A stretch of DNA of 64,000 nt from Glandiceps talaboti (GCF_964340395.1 NC_135564.1:20448107-20512106); one strand, 5' to 3'. Shown: positions 13,062 through 55,535, counted from the stretch's first letter. Notes: generated by a model not told the origin, from the letters alone. Made by a program: numbers and translations.

Positions 13062-15682
13062 GTCAAACTTAGTGCGAATCACATTCATGCATACTTTTTT
13101 CAAACTCGTCATTCATTCTATAGCTCTCAAACAGTCAACATGTCTTTCCTCGGTCATTTAGCTCAACGAAGATCAGGAGGTACACAGAATATTTTCCACA
13201 TCGGCCCTTTTCAGGGCGAACTTGAAGCCGACTCAGATCTGGATTGTTTGTATGCATGCATGTGAACACACACTGTCTCGTGTTTTACGCTAATAGTAAT
13301 ACGGTACAAAAACAAAATGAAATGTGAAACTTCGAAAGGCTCGTATTGTTCACCAACACTACTAATAGATGATACTAAATAAAATGTCACTAAAATGAAC
13401 CAAATGGTACATTCTAGTTACTTAACAATTGAATTGTAATCGAAACGAAAATGGACCTAATATTTTCGTACCCATCGAATTCGAACCACGATCGAACTTA
13501 CAGAGATATCTGGTGAGAAGGTAGTCTATGTGCTAGACCTCGGATGTTCTTCCGATACAATACAACACACGACCGAACATCGCTATCGAGGATGTTCGGG
13601 CAAGCCCTCACTGCGAACTTCGTTCGCTTATATTAAACATGGAAGAATATATATTCATGCTTATAGTATCGAAATAAAGCCCGCACGTCTAGCAGCAAGC
13701 CCATACCTCCGGGCGCAGGACACTTCTATCGATCCTCCATGCCGGACACCAGACGCGTGACAAATTAAATGCAAATCCACTGCGCAAAGTTATGTGCCGA
13801 ACACTCCAAGCTCGGGACGCCCCCTAGGAACATGTTCGTGAAATGCTTTCGTTTATCCTTGTGTTACTTGTGTATCGATACCGTGGTACCGTAAGCGTAC
13901 GTCTATCGTTGTTCTGTCCATCTGCCTTTTCATCGATACTCTTAATTTTTTTTAGCCTTTTTATGAATCGAAATCGGTTGTCCTTGTAAACTGTATTTTT
14001 TTATTTTTATCTCTTAATTTATTATAATTACATGTAACTTGATGTAAGCTTGTAAAAGCACAAAACAAAGCCACAGAAAACGACCTTACATTCACAATAT
14101 TGCCACCTTCCGCTATGTGTTATTTCAAACTGTGACATTTAATGTGATCTCATTCGAAGTAGGCCCACACTTCCAAGTGGAGGGCTTATAAATACACTGT
14201 GTACATAACCACCTAAAAGTTTAGTAAAGGGGGGGGGGCATTACTATTCTTACAAACATGAAGGAGGTCCCCTGAATACGGCTAAAAGAACACTGTTAAT
14301 ACATCTAAAATAATAACTCGTGGCTACTTATAAAACTAATGCTACACTATGATATCACCATTTGTTATTTTTTTTATGTTTTCATTTATTATGTTTCATC
14401 ACTGGGTATAACACACAAAAAATGACAAGTACAATGCATAATAAAATTGAAACAGATCAATGAGGCTGCAATTATTTTGTTAGGATAACCAGGTATCAGG
14501 TACCCAGACGAGTATTCCACAACATTCTTACTGGATTGAAATTAAAATTAAAATGTGAAATAAAACTAAAAAGATTACAAATTTATTAAAAACATGCATA
14601 AATACTTGCTAAGATCATAATTATAAATTCTTACAGTTTCAACAATGACGGAATGCTAAATCATTGTCTGTCAATTTGAAATACACAAGCCTATTGAAAT
14701 AGGAGTGAGTGAAAGACTGTGTGAAAAAAAACCGTAGGTGTCAAAGATAGATGATAATTCAAAGACCTGGCATTGTGATAGCCTAGTTGAGATGTATTGA
14801 AATGAACGAACATTTTCTAAGACTGTCCCCAGCCTTGAGATACTTATAATACGATATGAGACTAGCACAATAACATAATTTGGGACAGTCCCCAGCCAGG
14901 AGCTACTTACAATACGATATTAGACTAGTACAAAACCATGTTCTGAACATGCTGAAGAGAACTATACCATGGCCAGGCATGTCTTACAGTGCGAGTTTTT
15001 TGACGTGGACGTGGGAGAGTGACGTGTTGAGTGTCCATTTGAACCTGTGCAGCTGTGTTTGGCATGTACTAGTAATTTTCACTAATTAATTTTTCACTAT
15101 TAATATCGTACTTTTGTCAAAAATGTCACACAAATCTTTAATCACCTATGAAAACTACGTCATTTCCAGGCAAAAAGTCGGAAACTTTGGAAACCTATTT
15201 ACATACACTTTAAACTTTATGATTTTGCTAGCTGCAAATTTTAATTCTGTTTTTATCTACAATACTTTTCCATTTTTTAAAATAGATATATTGTTTTTTA
15301 TTTTCTTACAGGGTTTGCAAAGTTCTATTAACAACGCTGGTCAATCTAATATTTTTCAACAATTACTTCTATGGTTTTCTCATTAAAAAAAATAGTCAAT
15401 TCCCTCGCTTTAATACTCAAAATTCACTACACTGGTATGCAAGTACGCAAATAAATTTATTTTCTCATCATAATGGCAACAAATACTCCAAACCACTACA
15501 TCAGAGTCCTACTCTGCAGCCCTAGTATTGAAAGGTATTGTACTAGTACATGTAACATGTGAAGTACTAGTAACATGTCAGCCAAATTTGAAAAGTTATC
15601 TGAAACATCGAAAATATAGTACTATTTCCTCTTGAAAATAACAGAAAAGAACATTACATTTACACACCGGTGACAGACAGAC

Positions 15683-15769
<87 letters not shown>

Positions 15770-15911
15770 CTTTTCCATTTCTATAGCACTAATGACCCTG
15801 AGAAGTTCAGTTGTTCTAATTCTAAAAATGAGTTACATATTGTGCAGCATGATACTTACTCTTCTGTTTTCTTCTTTTCAAAAAAAAGTTGACTATTTTC
15901 CTAAGAAACAT
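2746..15911 (-). CDS. Kinesin-2 (KIF3B-like) motor gene, partial, with in-frame duplicated exon block
   Basis: Nine coding exons can be chained on the minus strand: 15911-15860, 12171-12122, 8915-8809, 7448-7324, 6864-6740, 6257-6178, 4356-4232, 3417-3293 and 2825-2746. All joins are in phase and total 869 nt, about 289 residues, with no stop and an open 3' end. The product looks like the motor domain of a kinesin-2 microtubule motor. It has a first beta-strand VVVRRRPVN, an [14 protein letters not shown] helix, the P-loop [13 protein letters not shown], [21 protein letters not shown] and VGNQNRAVG, closest to KIF3B. The FTFD-type strand between exons 3 and 4 and about 27 residues between QYLVR and PDVGVY (the SYLEIY region) are missing compared with the family. 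The block 7448-6178 is repeated as 4356-2746. It may be a divergent paralogue or a decaying copy. The gene family is well supported, but completeness and function are uncertain. Confidence 0.7.
3293..3417 (-). CDS. Kinesin-like exon, second block, exon 2 (A2)
   Basis: A 125-nt exon with cag|GT and ATG|gtgagt boundaries encodes [17 protein letters not shown], then [24 protein letters not shown] runs straight into PDVGVY, where KIF3B has about 27 more residues (SYLEIY...). It differs from exon 6740-6864 by one base (Gln versus Arg in ISQSEN/ISRSEN). Confidence 0.75.
4232..4356 (-). CDS. Kinesin-like P-loop exon, second block (A1)
   Basis: A 125-nt exon (ttttcag|T ... GAAG|gtcagt) encodes [21 protein letters not shown] then [24 protein letters not shown] is the ATP-binding P-loop. 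It differs at eight bases from its sister exon 7324-7448; seven of these change the amino acid. Confidence 0.8.
4569..4890. mobile_element. Fold-back element with ~110-bp inverted repeats
   Basis: 4574-4687 (CAAAGCAATTACAATCTATC...) is inverted, with small differences, at 4776-4883 (...GATAGATTGCAATTACTTTG). A spacer of about 90 bp separates the arms. No protein is encoded. It lies between the two kinesin blocks and is absent next to copy B, so it probably came in after, or at one edge of, the duplication. Confidence 0.7.
5110..5482. mobile_element. MITE-like dispersed repeat, copy 1
   Basis: This roughly 370-bp segment recurs at 34064-34465. It begins near TTGTTTGGTTCCGGTTACC and ends in GGTAATCGGTACCACACAA, an imperfect inverted repeat of the start. 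It has no coding capacity and looks like a non-autonomous DNA transposon. Confidence 0.65.
5483..5819. other. No recognisable gene; short CCACnGTGG motifs
   Basis: Several near-palindromes of the type CCACCGTGGTGG / CCACTGTGGTGG / CCACAGCGGTG occur at 5640-5690. Nothing else is recognised. Confidence 0.4.
5820..6080. repeat. Dispersed repeat with (GACA)n and hairpin, second copy
   Basis: CATATCCACACA repeats are followed by CCTATAGCAGTACTGAA.TATCAGTTCAGTTGTGCTAA, then (GACA)n/(CA)n tracts and a second CTTATCAGTTCAGTTGTGCTAA. It abuts the duplicated kinesin segment just as 2400-2640 abuts copy A. Confidence 0.7.
6178..6257 (-). CDS. Kinesin-like exon, first block, exon 3 (B3)
   Basis: An 80-nt exon identical to 2746-2825. 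It ends in phase 2 (GG|gtaagc) and joins in frame to exon 4232-4356 (GG+T), so both blocks could be read in one mRNA. Confidence 0.75.
6740..6864 (-). CDS. Kinesin-like exon, first block, exon 2 (B2)
   Basis: A 125-nt exon encoding [17 protein letters not shown] and [20 protein letters not shown]. The ISRS form matches KIF3B better than the ISQS of copy A. It has the same internal loss of about 27 residues, so the loss came before the duplication. Confidence 0.75.
7324..7448 (-). CDS. Kinesin-like P-loop exon, first block (B1)
   Basis: Acceptor cttcag|C completes a Ser codon with the AG of exon 8809-8915. It encodes [26 protein letters not shown] and [13 protein letters not shown]. The Thr normally found in the kinesin P-loop (GTGKT) is Met here, although the GxxxxGKT pattern remains. 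Confidence 0.8.
7640..7790. repeat. Dispersed repeat, copy 1 (second copy 14935-15070)
   Basis: The shared text runs from TCTGAACATGCTGAAG through ACATGTCTTACAGT to GAACCTGTG...TGTTTGGCA. The copies are diverged. I do not recognise the family. Confidence 0.55.
7791..8808. other. Kinesin-like gene intron, no supported exon
   Basis: The motor strand expected between exons 8809-8915 and 7324-7448 (a PKTFTFD.V-type segment) should lie here. I find no exon with the right phase. A minus-strand open stretch at 8519-8725 was considered and rejected. Confidence 0.45.
8809..8915 (-). CDS. Kinesin-like exon with first motor strand
   Basis: A 107-nt exon, tttttcag|TCA ... CTCAG|gtaaaa, encodes [20 protein letters not shown] then [21 protein letters not shown] corresponds to VVVRCRPxN, the signature first beta-strand of kinesin motors. 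It joins in phase 0 to exon 12122-12171 and ends in phase 2. Confidence 0.8.
8916..10089. other. Intron, no recognisable feature
   Basis: AT-rich intron of the kinesin-like gene. I see no exon, repeat array or element. Confidence 0.5.
10090..10620. repeat. Dispersed repeat with GACGGACGG tract and inverted end
   Basis: Two 42-bp direct copies of CATGTCTGAGTTATGGCTTT...AAAATTCGCAAA (about 10261 and 10415) precede a (GGAC)n run at 10515-10552. The end has an inverted AAGTCCCC...GGGGACTAA at 10566-10600. This layout resembles non-autonomous repeats of marine invertebrates; I cannot name the family. Confidence 0.6.
10621..12121. other. Intron, no recognisable gene
   Basis: Intron of the kinesin-like gene with a G-run near 11812-11824. 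Nothing else stands out. Confidence 0.5.
12122..12171 (-). CDS. Kinesin-like exon 2
   Basis: Acceptor ctttacag|TA and donor AAAAG|gtaatt bound a 50-nt exon reading [16 protein letters not shown] in the frame that continues into the VVVRRRP exon. An in-frame ATG at 12148 could be an alternative start. The eight-A run next to the donor makes the exact 3' edge slightly uncertain. Confidence 0.6.
12851..12902. repeat. Perfect 24-bp hairpin beside (TA)n
   Basis: AATCAAAGTGAGTTGGTTGG AACT at 12851-12874 is exactly inverted at 12879-12902 with a 4-base loop. The (TA)n tract follows at once. Confidence 0.9.
12903..13059. repeat. (TA)n microsatellite
   Basis: About 155 bp of alternating TA, broken once by GTTTTG near 12968. 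It generates meaningless open frames rich in Tyr-Ile on both strands. The true length may be an assembly estimate. Confidence 0.95.
13060..14660. other. Intron of the kinesin-like gene, no recognisable exon
   Basis: The part at 13430-13930 is less AT-rich and has several CpG-containing words, but no conserved coding segment was recognised. A 76-codon open stretch at 13530-13760 has no familiar domain. Confidence 0.45.
14815..14940. repeat. Direct repeat, two ~55-bp copies
   Basis: GACTGTCCCCAGCC...GACTAGCACAA at about 14821 is repeated as GACAGTCCCCAGCC...GACTAGTACAA at about 14883. The second copy runs into the dispersed repeat shared with 7640-7790. Confidence 0.7.
15071..15659. other. Intron sequence, no recognisable feature
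   Basis: AT-rich, no coding similarity recognised. Confidence 0.4.
15660..15825. repeat. (GACA)n dispersed repeat, third copy
   Basis: About 100 bp of (GACA)n at 15672-15769 is followed by CTATAGCACTAATGACCCTG and AAGTTCAGTTGTTCTAA, the same hairpin family as at 2400-2640. Confidence 0.8.
15860..15911 (-). CDS. Kinesin-like first coding exon
   Basis: Acceptor ctacacag|ATG and donor AGA|gtaagt bound a 52-nt exon that starts at ATG and reads [17 protein letters not shown]. It joins in phase to IVNPEWIEM in the next exon. An alternative acceptor (tttcttag|G, exon from 15900) would remove the ATG and make 12148 the start. The basic N-terminus is not a known kinesin feature, so the start is tentative. 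Confidence 0.5.
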
Positions 15912-17035
15912 CTGTGTAGACATAAATAAATAAATAAATGATTAAAAGTGTTACACATGTCGCCTTGTCACATCTCTTGTCAAACGAGTTTACTTTCAAA
16001 CTTGGGTCAAATCACTCTCTCTCTCTCTCTCCCGATCAAGAAAACATTTGGTTGTTGTCCTTTTCTTATGACAGCCATTTAAAAAAAAAACATTCCATCT
16101 ATTTTGTAAATTTTGAGCGAAAAACCGGCCGAAATTTACAACATAAGTGTCAAATACGCGTCAGAAAATCGCCGAAAAATCATCATTCCTTTCAATAATT
16201 CCAAAATTGATAAAAATATCACGGAGGAAATGTCAGTCGAGATTTTCGCGTTTATTGTATCTAAAAACTTGTGAAAGTTACAGCGAGTTGAAAGGACCCA
16301 AAACACGGCTGGTGAACACTTTCGTTTCTGTGTCTTCCTATCAGATGTATAGCCATTATAGATTGGAAGAACAGTTTATATGTGATGTCAGTATATCCAC
16401 ATCCACTATTTCTCGTGAGACTTCACAATTTTTACTATTATATTTTTTTTCTCGAAAACGTAAATGTTTAGAGTCAGCAGTGGTAAACCTCAGAACACTA
16501 AAAATTAGTGGTCTGATAGTAAAAGGAACCAAACAATTATTTGTTTGGCCTAATCGTGATGAGATTCATGAATATGCAAATATATGTCATTGCCGCCACT
16601 GAGTATTTTCCGAATACCTCCGACAGGTGTACGTATGTTTTACCTGTCGAACTCATGACGAATTCAAAGTCGCTATCACATTTCAAAAACAAATTATAAA
16701 TAAACATACCTAATATTCACGTCAATTTTAGTCAGTGTTGTGGTGAAAAAGAGTCAACGGTGATCAAATGAACTAGATAACTAATTTTAGGGCATTTTGT
16801 TTAATCTCATCATGGAAGTATAACATACTTCCATGATTTCATGTAAATTGTGACAGCGAAAAAAGTGTCTCGTGGTCTGAGCCAACACGAAACTTTTTTT
16901 TTGTAAAAACATGAAAAAGCAAGGTATTTTTTTCGCATTTGGTGACTTGGCGAATGTATCGAGTAGTATGAGAAACACCACACACGTCTATTTTTGTATA
17001 TATAAAAGTTATTTTATCACAAGCAAGAAAAGTTA
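15912..17035. other. Intron 1 of the kinesin-like gene; unrecognised open stretch
   Basis: A plus-strand stretch at 16147-16602 stays open for about 150 codons but lacks an ATG start at its 5' end and resembles no family I know. The words AACCAAACAATTATTTGTTT at 16527-16546 resemble the end of the MITE at 34064-34465, which suggests a transposon fragment. Confidence 0.4.
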
Positions 17036-17160
17036 CCTTGTCGTTCTGCAGCTCAGTACAACGTGACTACACTGAATCACTCTCTGGAACGAATGTCTTT
17101 CGACTGGAAGGTGTTAATGTTGTCACGTGATTATTACCAATACTCTACAAAAGTTATTTC
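17036..17160 (-). other. Possible 5' UTR exon and promoter side of the kinesin-like gene
   Basis: A good donor, GACAAG|gtaact, lies at 17035. The preceding sequence has no ATG, as expected for a noncoding first exon. The transcription start is not visible. This end faces AGPS, so the two genes would be divergent, with their 5' ends about 2.7 kb apart. Confidence 0.35.
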
Positions 17161-17464
17161 ATTGACATGTTAATGAGAGTGACACTGAGCACGCAATTCG
17201 GATGTTGAATCACACATGGACCATATCTGTTTACTAATTGTTGTTTTTGTTATTGTTTTTATGTTCTCTCTTTACAGTTCTGAAATTAGTTTTTTGTTTG
17301 GTTACATTTTTTTTGCTCTTTAAAAATATATTTTCCCTACGAGGTGCCATGTACAATGAATATACAGTTTGGGACAGCGTGTCTGCCCGACATCTTCGAG
17401 AAGTGCAAAGAGCAGGATACATGTGTTGCATACATAAGTATATGTTATTTGCCAAATACCGTTC

Positions 17465-18700
17465 CTTATACGTCACCTGTCACCAATCTCGCATTCTGAT
17501 TGGTCGAGAGCCCTGCAGATACACAGGCGTATTTTTCACCAACAGCCGTATTTTTGGTTGTTGTATCACGTGATCACTGCACGTCCCCTTGTAAACAAAT
17601 CTAGCAGACAACTAGAAATACAGCTATAACCAGCATTTCCAATGCCAAATTTGTTGTCAACCGAACAAAATATCACCGTTGTATAAATTGTAACAAGTCT
17701 TTGAACTGTACTTTTCATGTTACTGGGGAAAAGCCAAACATTTCACACAGAAAGTCCAGTGACGGCGAACTCGCGGTCGTCACGCGATCGTAAACATGAA
17801 TTCCTAAATTTATGAAGGATATGAAAATTACCACCACAGAGGGTGCAGTTTTTGCCTAACTAGAACAAGAAAGCATATCACGAACATTTTTGTACATTTA
17901 ATGGAATACAGTACGCAAAACAAAGACGCACTCATTTTTCAGCTGATGGTTATAAGTTTGAATATATCGCTGAGTGATATGCAAATAGTAAACAATACGT
18001 CATACTACTGAGCAAACGCGCACTCTGATTGGATGATAAAGTTAAGGCTGACGCGTAAACAACCGCATTGCAGTTATCGGAGTGGTGGATGATACTACGC
18101 TCAACAGTATAACGCGGAAGTGATTTTATTTAAAATGAAACAGCATTTTTAGACATTCAAAAATTAATTCATCATGCATCGTCGCAGGTGACGTATAAGT
18201 ATGTTATTTGCCAAATACTGTTCCACATCTTGCTGCTCGAGTTAATTTCTCCGGTATAACGGCTCGCCTCCGGCTCTCCGTTATTACCGGAAAAATTACC
18301 TCTCGCAGCAAGATATGGAACGGTATTTGGCAAATAACATATACATAGCTTGCTGCGAGAGGTAATTTTTCTGGTATAACGGAGAGCCGGAGGCCGTCAC
18401 TGGACTTTCACGGTTGTGTGTGGAATTTTTGACTATTTCCCTGTGACATGAAAAGTACAGTTCAAAGACTTGTTACAATGTATACAACGGTGATATTTTG
18501 TTCGATTGACAACAAATTTGGCATTGGAAATGCTGGTTATAGCTCGATCTCTAGTTGTCTGCTAGATTTGTTTACAAGGGGACGTGCAGTGACCACGTGA
18601 TACAACAAGCAAAAAACGGCTGTTGGTGAAAAATACGCCTGTGTATCTGCAGGGCTCTCGACCAATCAGAATGCGAGATTGGTGACAGGTGACGTATAAG
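17465..18700. mobile_element. DNA element with ~300-bp terminal inverted repeats
   Basis: 17465 CTTATACGTCACCTGTCACC... is inverted at 18700. The match continues inward to about 17766 on the left and 18397 on the right (...AAAGTCCAGTGACGGC) with roughly 10 percent differences. No transposase is recognised inside, so it would be non-autonomous. A second copy of the end motif CAGGTGACGTATAAG at 18186-18200 shows nesting. It lies in the intergenic region upstream of AGPS. Confidence 0.8.
18201..18345. repeat. Nested palindrome inside the TIR element
   Basis: TATGTTATTTGCCAAATAC...AACGGAGAGCCGGAGGC is present in both orientations around a centre near 18270, with CTCCGTTAT / ATAACGG arms. TATGTTATTTGCCAAATACC also occurs just outside the left end at 17441-17461. 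Confidence 0.7.
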
Positions 18701-19800
18701 CGATTTTCTCATATATCATGTATATCTAACGTTCAACCGCGCTACAAGGCTGTCTTGTACAAAAATGTGCTTACCGTGGGAGGGGTGTCATAGAGTAGTT
18801 CAAGGTCAAACTTCCAATCGATCGTTCAATCAGTTACATGCTCGATGAGCCCTGTGTGCTCGTAAGCTCTGTTTAATCTCTCTAATGTAGGGAGTCTTTT
18901 AGCGCTACTCTTATAAAAAGATCTTCATTGGACTTTTTGGGGAGTTATATTGTTGATATACGAGTGGTATGTTTGAAAGAGAACACTTCTAAACGATTAG
19001 TTGCAACTAGCAGTGATGACCCCTACCAATATGCACTAAATATGCAAATATTATCAATAAATACCATTGCCCTAAACATGAACGCTTAGATAAATACAGT
19101 GCATCCCTTTGACTAGTTATTATGTTCGTGAAGCAATGAGCTCTGGTCAAAAAGCCAACGGACTGGATTGTAACGAATCAAGTTGTAGAGTATCTGCAAT
19201 GAGACGTCCTAAGTATCAACAAGTGGAAGTCGCCAGTCAAAAGAATCCATACTCAAAACTCGCGAGTAAAAACGAAAGAATGAAATACGGACAAACTCAG
19301 GGGGCGTCATACATCCCAAGACTGTATCTTGCCGCGCCATACGTATGTGTGTGACAGATTCGTTCCATTGCATAAAAAGTGACACCCCCCCAAAAAAAAT
19401 GAATGAAAAATGATCACTCTGCAGCCAAAAAACAACAGTCTCCCAAGCCCCGTAATACAGCACGTGTCCAGTCCATAGATACAAAGTTTTACATGTCGCA
19501 ACTTGAATAAATAAAATATAATTTGTAAAGACAAACGTTGACACCCATATTACAAATGTAAACGTTAGTGGCCATTGTGCACAATGGAAACCGACAATTT
19601 CATCGACTAGTTAGCAATTCGTACGAGGTTGTTTATTGGAAGTTTATTAATTTAGTTTTTTGAATGCTTTTAACGATACATCTGATAATATTGATGAACC
19701 GGAGTGCCCCCTCTATCATAGTCTATCAAGTTGTGACTGCGTTCGACGAAGTTTTTTTTTTAGTGGAGAAAAGAAAATACACACAACAAACTTATTCAAC
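18701..19800. promoter_or_regulatory. AGPS upstream region
   Basis: This interval holds the AGPS promoter and 5' UTR. I see no TATA box at a convincing place. In the AGPS frame a TAA at 19648 precedes the start, with no ATG between it and 19801. No other gene is recognised. Confidence 0.4.
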
Positions 19801-51819
<32,019 letters not shown>

Positions 51820-53204
51820 ATCCATCTCTTTAAATTTTGATTCCAGATAAATTATACTTAATAGGAATGCTTTGTCACTGAGATTCAATCTATAGTATCA
51901 TCATGAAACCAGTCATCTAGAAATAAAAGGGTTGGCAGTTTATGATTTTGTGACAATACATACAATAATAGATCACTAAGAATTGATTTAATAAATTCAA
52001 ATTTAAAAAATAAAAAGTTACATTGCAATTATACCCAAAGATAAAAGGGACAATCTGATTGGTCAAAGGTGTGAAAAGTCAGTATTCTTAACCAATCATC
52101 AGTTAGATACCATATGACTTGTTGTCGTCATAGTGAATTTTATAATAAAACTTGTTAAGTAATGTAGCATCCACCTTCATGATGTAAAAATTCTGTAACT
52201 TTCAGAGGACATTGAGTATAGCCATGATTATTGATTGTATAGACATTAGTATGGGTGTATAATAGATGTAAGTGTGCTGACTATGTCACTTTCTATTATC
52301 AGAATTGAAAGAGTTTGTATGGCATTAGCTCTACGTCAAAATGCCGTGAGAAATGTTGTCTCCTTTCTCACACTAATCAAAATAGTTTATTATGTTAAGA
52401 GTTTTGACTATGAGAGAGTTTATATGCGCTAGGTTCTACCACTTAACTTTCTTTGAATTTGAGGAGCATATACTACTGGCCAGCAATTCAAGTAACTTTT
52501 GTAGGAGATACTTCAAAGAAATGTATGTATATGGTATTACTTAATCTGAGAGATTCATCATTGCCGGTATGTGGTATTTGCGGTCAATTAGAAACGACAG
52601 TGATGAGGTCTCTTAGTCCAGGTTTTGCCACGATTCTCAAATCTAACAGGGATTTATACACAAAAACTAGTAGATCAAAGATGTTTATACAATAAGTGTG
52701 AAGTATCTGATATTTTGCAAGGTTTAAGTAGCTTAAATGGCACTGTAGACTATGAAATGCATCACATGGGGGAGGGGGATCTTTATCCTTCCTGTTAGTG
52801 GAAAGGGCTGCAAAGAGCGCCCTCAACGGCTGATCTTTCAGTTTAATGACACAGGTTCTAACTGTGATTAGCATGGTAATGAAGGCCAGTTTTCTCTACA
52901 CAGTTAAGATAATGAATCATTCTGAAAAAAGCTTTAATGAAATATATCGAAAATATATTAGAAAAAAATCATAAAATGCAAAATAGGATGAAAAACTGTT
53001 GGTATGTATGTTTTATAATGAAAAAAAAAAGAGTTTAAATTATTGAAATGGGATGACATGATTGCATTCCAGCATACTTTTTTTGTTTGTTTTTTTGCTT
53101 TAACTATTTTGTACACTTTGATGACAGAAAACATGGAATTCATGCTAGTTGTTTTGTATGACCAAATTTGTATTGTGTTCAGTTTTTGATGATAGTTTAT
53201 TAAT
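51820..53204 (+). other. AGPS: AGPS 3' UTR and flank
   Basis: AATAAA occurs at 51922 and 52144; either could be the poly(A) signal, and I cannot tell which is used. No other gene is recognised to 53204. Confidence 0.45.
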
Positions 53205-53334
53205 CAGTCAAAACAAGGTGAGGTTATGTCCTTATTTGGTCAAAACATGGTGAGGTTGTGTCCTTATTTGGCCAAATAAGGTGAGGTTGTGTCCTTATTT
53301 GGTCAAAACAAGGTGAGGGTGTGTCCGTGTTTGG
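53205..53334 (+). repeat. Minisatellite, ~32-bp unit, 4 copies
   Basis: Units contain GGTCAAAACAAGGTGAGG and GTGTCCTTATTTG. Confidence 0.85.
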
Positions 53335-53889
53335 TTGGCTTGTAAATTATCATGTCATACATTTCACAAGCAATCAGCAATTGATAATATTGGTGAGGTG
53401 TGCACAAAACTTCAAGTTTTGTGGTACACAGCTTTATGGTAGCTAGTCACCAAATGCCTACAAATACATGAATATTTATCTCAAAACCACAATATCAACG
53501 AATATATATAACTTCTGAACTATCAGAAATCCTGAGGTCAAGAAATCAAGGAATTGAAAATTTGGAGAATTTCATTTTCATTGACATTTGTTTTGAAACA
53601 ATTTCTTTCTCTTTTACAATGCAATGTTTACAGAAAAAGAAAACTAAAATTTTCTCAATCCTTGAATTTTTAAGTAGGAAAAGGCATCTAACTATCCATT
53701 ATATTTTTTTACTTTTATGAAATGTAATGCAAATGGTTTCCTACACGGTTCTCCAGACTGAACCCTTCTTTTGTGAGTTTTATCATTTAGTCTGTCTCTC
53801 TCTTTGTTAATCAAAAATTATATCACCTAAGTCATGATATTTTGACAACTTTTTGGTAGTAGGAATTATTATTCACTAATATGTTCCTT
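53335..53889. other. Nothing recognised
   Basis: AT-rich flank without exon, array or element. Confidence 0.45.
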
Positions 53890-54290
53890 TGTTCAACCAA
53901 GGAAAATACGATCTATGAGTGACCTAAGGGGCCTTGTCACTGCGAGTCGCCAGACAAGTAGTAACAAACCCTTAGGTCACTAGTATTTTTCTAAAACATT
54001 AAGAGTAATATAATTATATCTCCTCAAGCATACTTTATGAAAAATTGGGGATAAATAATAGTGATTTTGAACACCATAAAACCAGTGATGTAAACACAGG
54101 TTGTTGTGGCACATGAACACCATAAATCCAGTGATGTAAATACAGGTTGTTGTGGCACATGAACACCATAAATCCAGTGATGTAAACACAGGTTGTTGTG
54201 GCACATGAACAACCAGGGTATATAATCCTCATTTTCTGTTTAAAGACAATAACTTGGCTTGAGTATGGAATAATCATTTGGTCATTTTGG
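53890..54290. repeat. Dispersed repeat with inner 46-bp triplication
   Basis: Related to 26860-27190. Inside, GAACACCATAAATCCAGTGA / TGTAAACACAGGTTGTTGTG / GCACAT is repeated about three times (54066-54212). The related copy in intron 5 lacks this triplication, so it arose after the copies separated. Confidence 0.75.
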
Positions 54291-54711
54291 TACAAATAAT
54301 TGAAAAGCAAAAAAGCTGTCATTCTTTTAAATATTTGTTGTCATAGTGATTCATTAAAAACAAAAACAAAGACAATTCCAAAGTTGAAGGAGGATTCCAA
54401 ATCAAAGATATGAACTATAAAATAAGATATAAACTTGATGAATATCTTACATAGTATTAAAGGACCACAACATATTTCCTCTAAGTGGTCTGGACAATTT
54501 TTTTACTGCCTCGACTGCCTTCAAATTTTACAAAGTTGCAGAAGTAATAATGTATTTTATGTCAGCAATGCACTGTTTTTTTGGGTTGTTTTGTTTATCA
54601 ATGCACTGAAATGCACATTATAGATATTTGTATATTTAGAAATGAAAAGGTCAACAGAATTATTAATAATAATTTCCTATTTTCATAAATTCTTGATCTT
54701 CCTGATTAGTC

Positions 54712-55049
54712 TGATTACTGATTGGTTCTAAGGTAGGAAGTGTTGACATCACTGATTGGTTCTAAGGTAGGAAGTGTTGACATCACTGATTGGTTCTAAG
54801 GTAGGAAGTGTTGACATCACTGATTGGTTCTAAGGTAGGAAGTGTTGACATCACTGATTGGTTCTAAGGTAGGAAGTGTTGACATCACTGATTGGTTCTA
54901 AGGTAGGAAGTGTTGACATCACTGATTGGTTTTAAGGTAGGAAGTGTTGACATCACTGATTGGTTCTAAGGTAGGAAGTGTTGACATCACTGATTGGTTT
55001 TAAGGTAGGAAGTGTTGACATCACTGATTGGTTCTAAGGTAGGTGTCAG
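54712..55049 (+). repeat. Minisatellite, 34-bp unit, 10 copies
   Basis: Units contain CTGATTGGTTCTAAGGTAGG and AAGTGTTGACATCA. It abuts a second array with a related core. Confidence 0.96.
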
Positions 55050-55535
55050 TGATTGGCTGCTATTGGATAGGTTGTGTTGATGTCAGTGATTGGCTGCTAT
55101 TGGATAGGTTGTGTTGATGTCAGTGATTGGCTGCTATTGGATAGGTTGTGTTGATGTCAGTGATTGGCTGCTATTGGATAGGTTGTGTTGATGTCAATGA
55201 TTGGCTGCTATTGGATAGGTTGTGTTGATGTCAGTGATTGGCTGCTATTGGATAGGTTGTGTTGATGTCAGTGATTGGCTGCTATTGGATAGGTTGTGTT
55301 GATGTCAGTGATTGGCTGCTATTGGATAGGTTGTGTTGATGTCAGTGATTGGCTGCTATTGGATAGGTTGTGTTGATGTCAATGATTGGCTGCTATTGGA
55401 TAGGTTGTGTTGATGTCAGTGATTGGCTGCTATTGGATAGGTTGTGTTGATGTCAGTGATTGGCTGCTATTGGATAGGTTGTGTTGATGTCAATGATTGG
55501 CTGCTATTGGATAGGTTGTGTTGATGTCAATGATA
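55045..55535 (+). repeat. Minisatellite, 37-bp unit, 13 copies
   Basis: Units contain TCAGTGATTGGCTGCTATTG and GATAGGTTGTGTTGATG. It shares the TGATTGG..TA..GTGTTGA frame with the 34-bp array, so one may derive from the other. Both contain ATTGG (CCAAT-box core) in every unit. Confidence 0.96.

Noticed and set aside
12801-13112. Tyr-Ile repeat proteins on both strands
   Set aside because: Translation of (TA)n.
16147-16602. Plus-strand gene of about 150 codons
   Set aside because: No ATG at the 5' end, no recognised domain, and no matching splice context; left as unrecognised.
19660-19800. N-terminal extension of AGPS upstream of 19801
   Set aside because: The frame is open from 19651, but the first codon at 19660 is TTG, there is no ATG before 19801, and a TAA lies at 19648.
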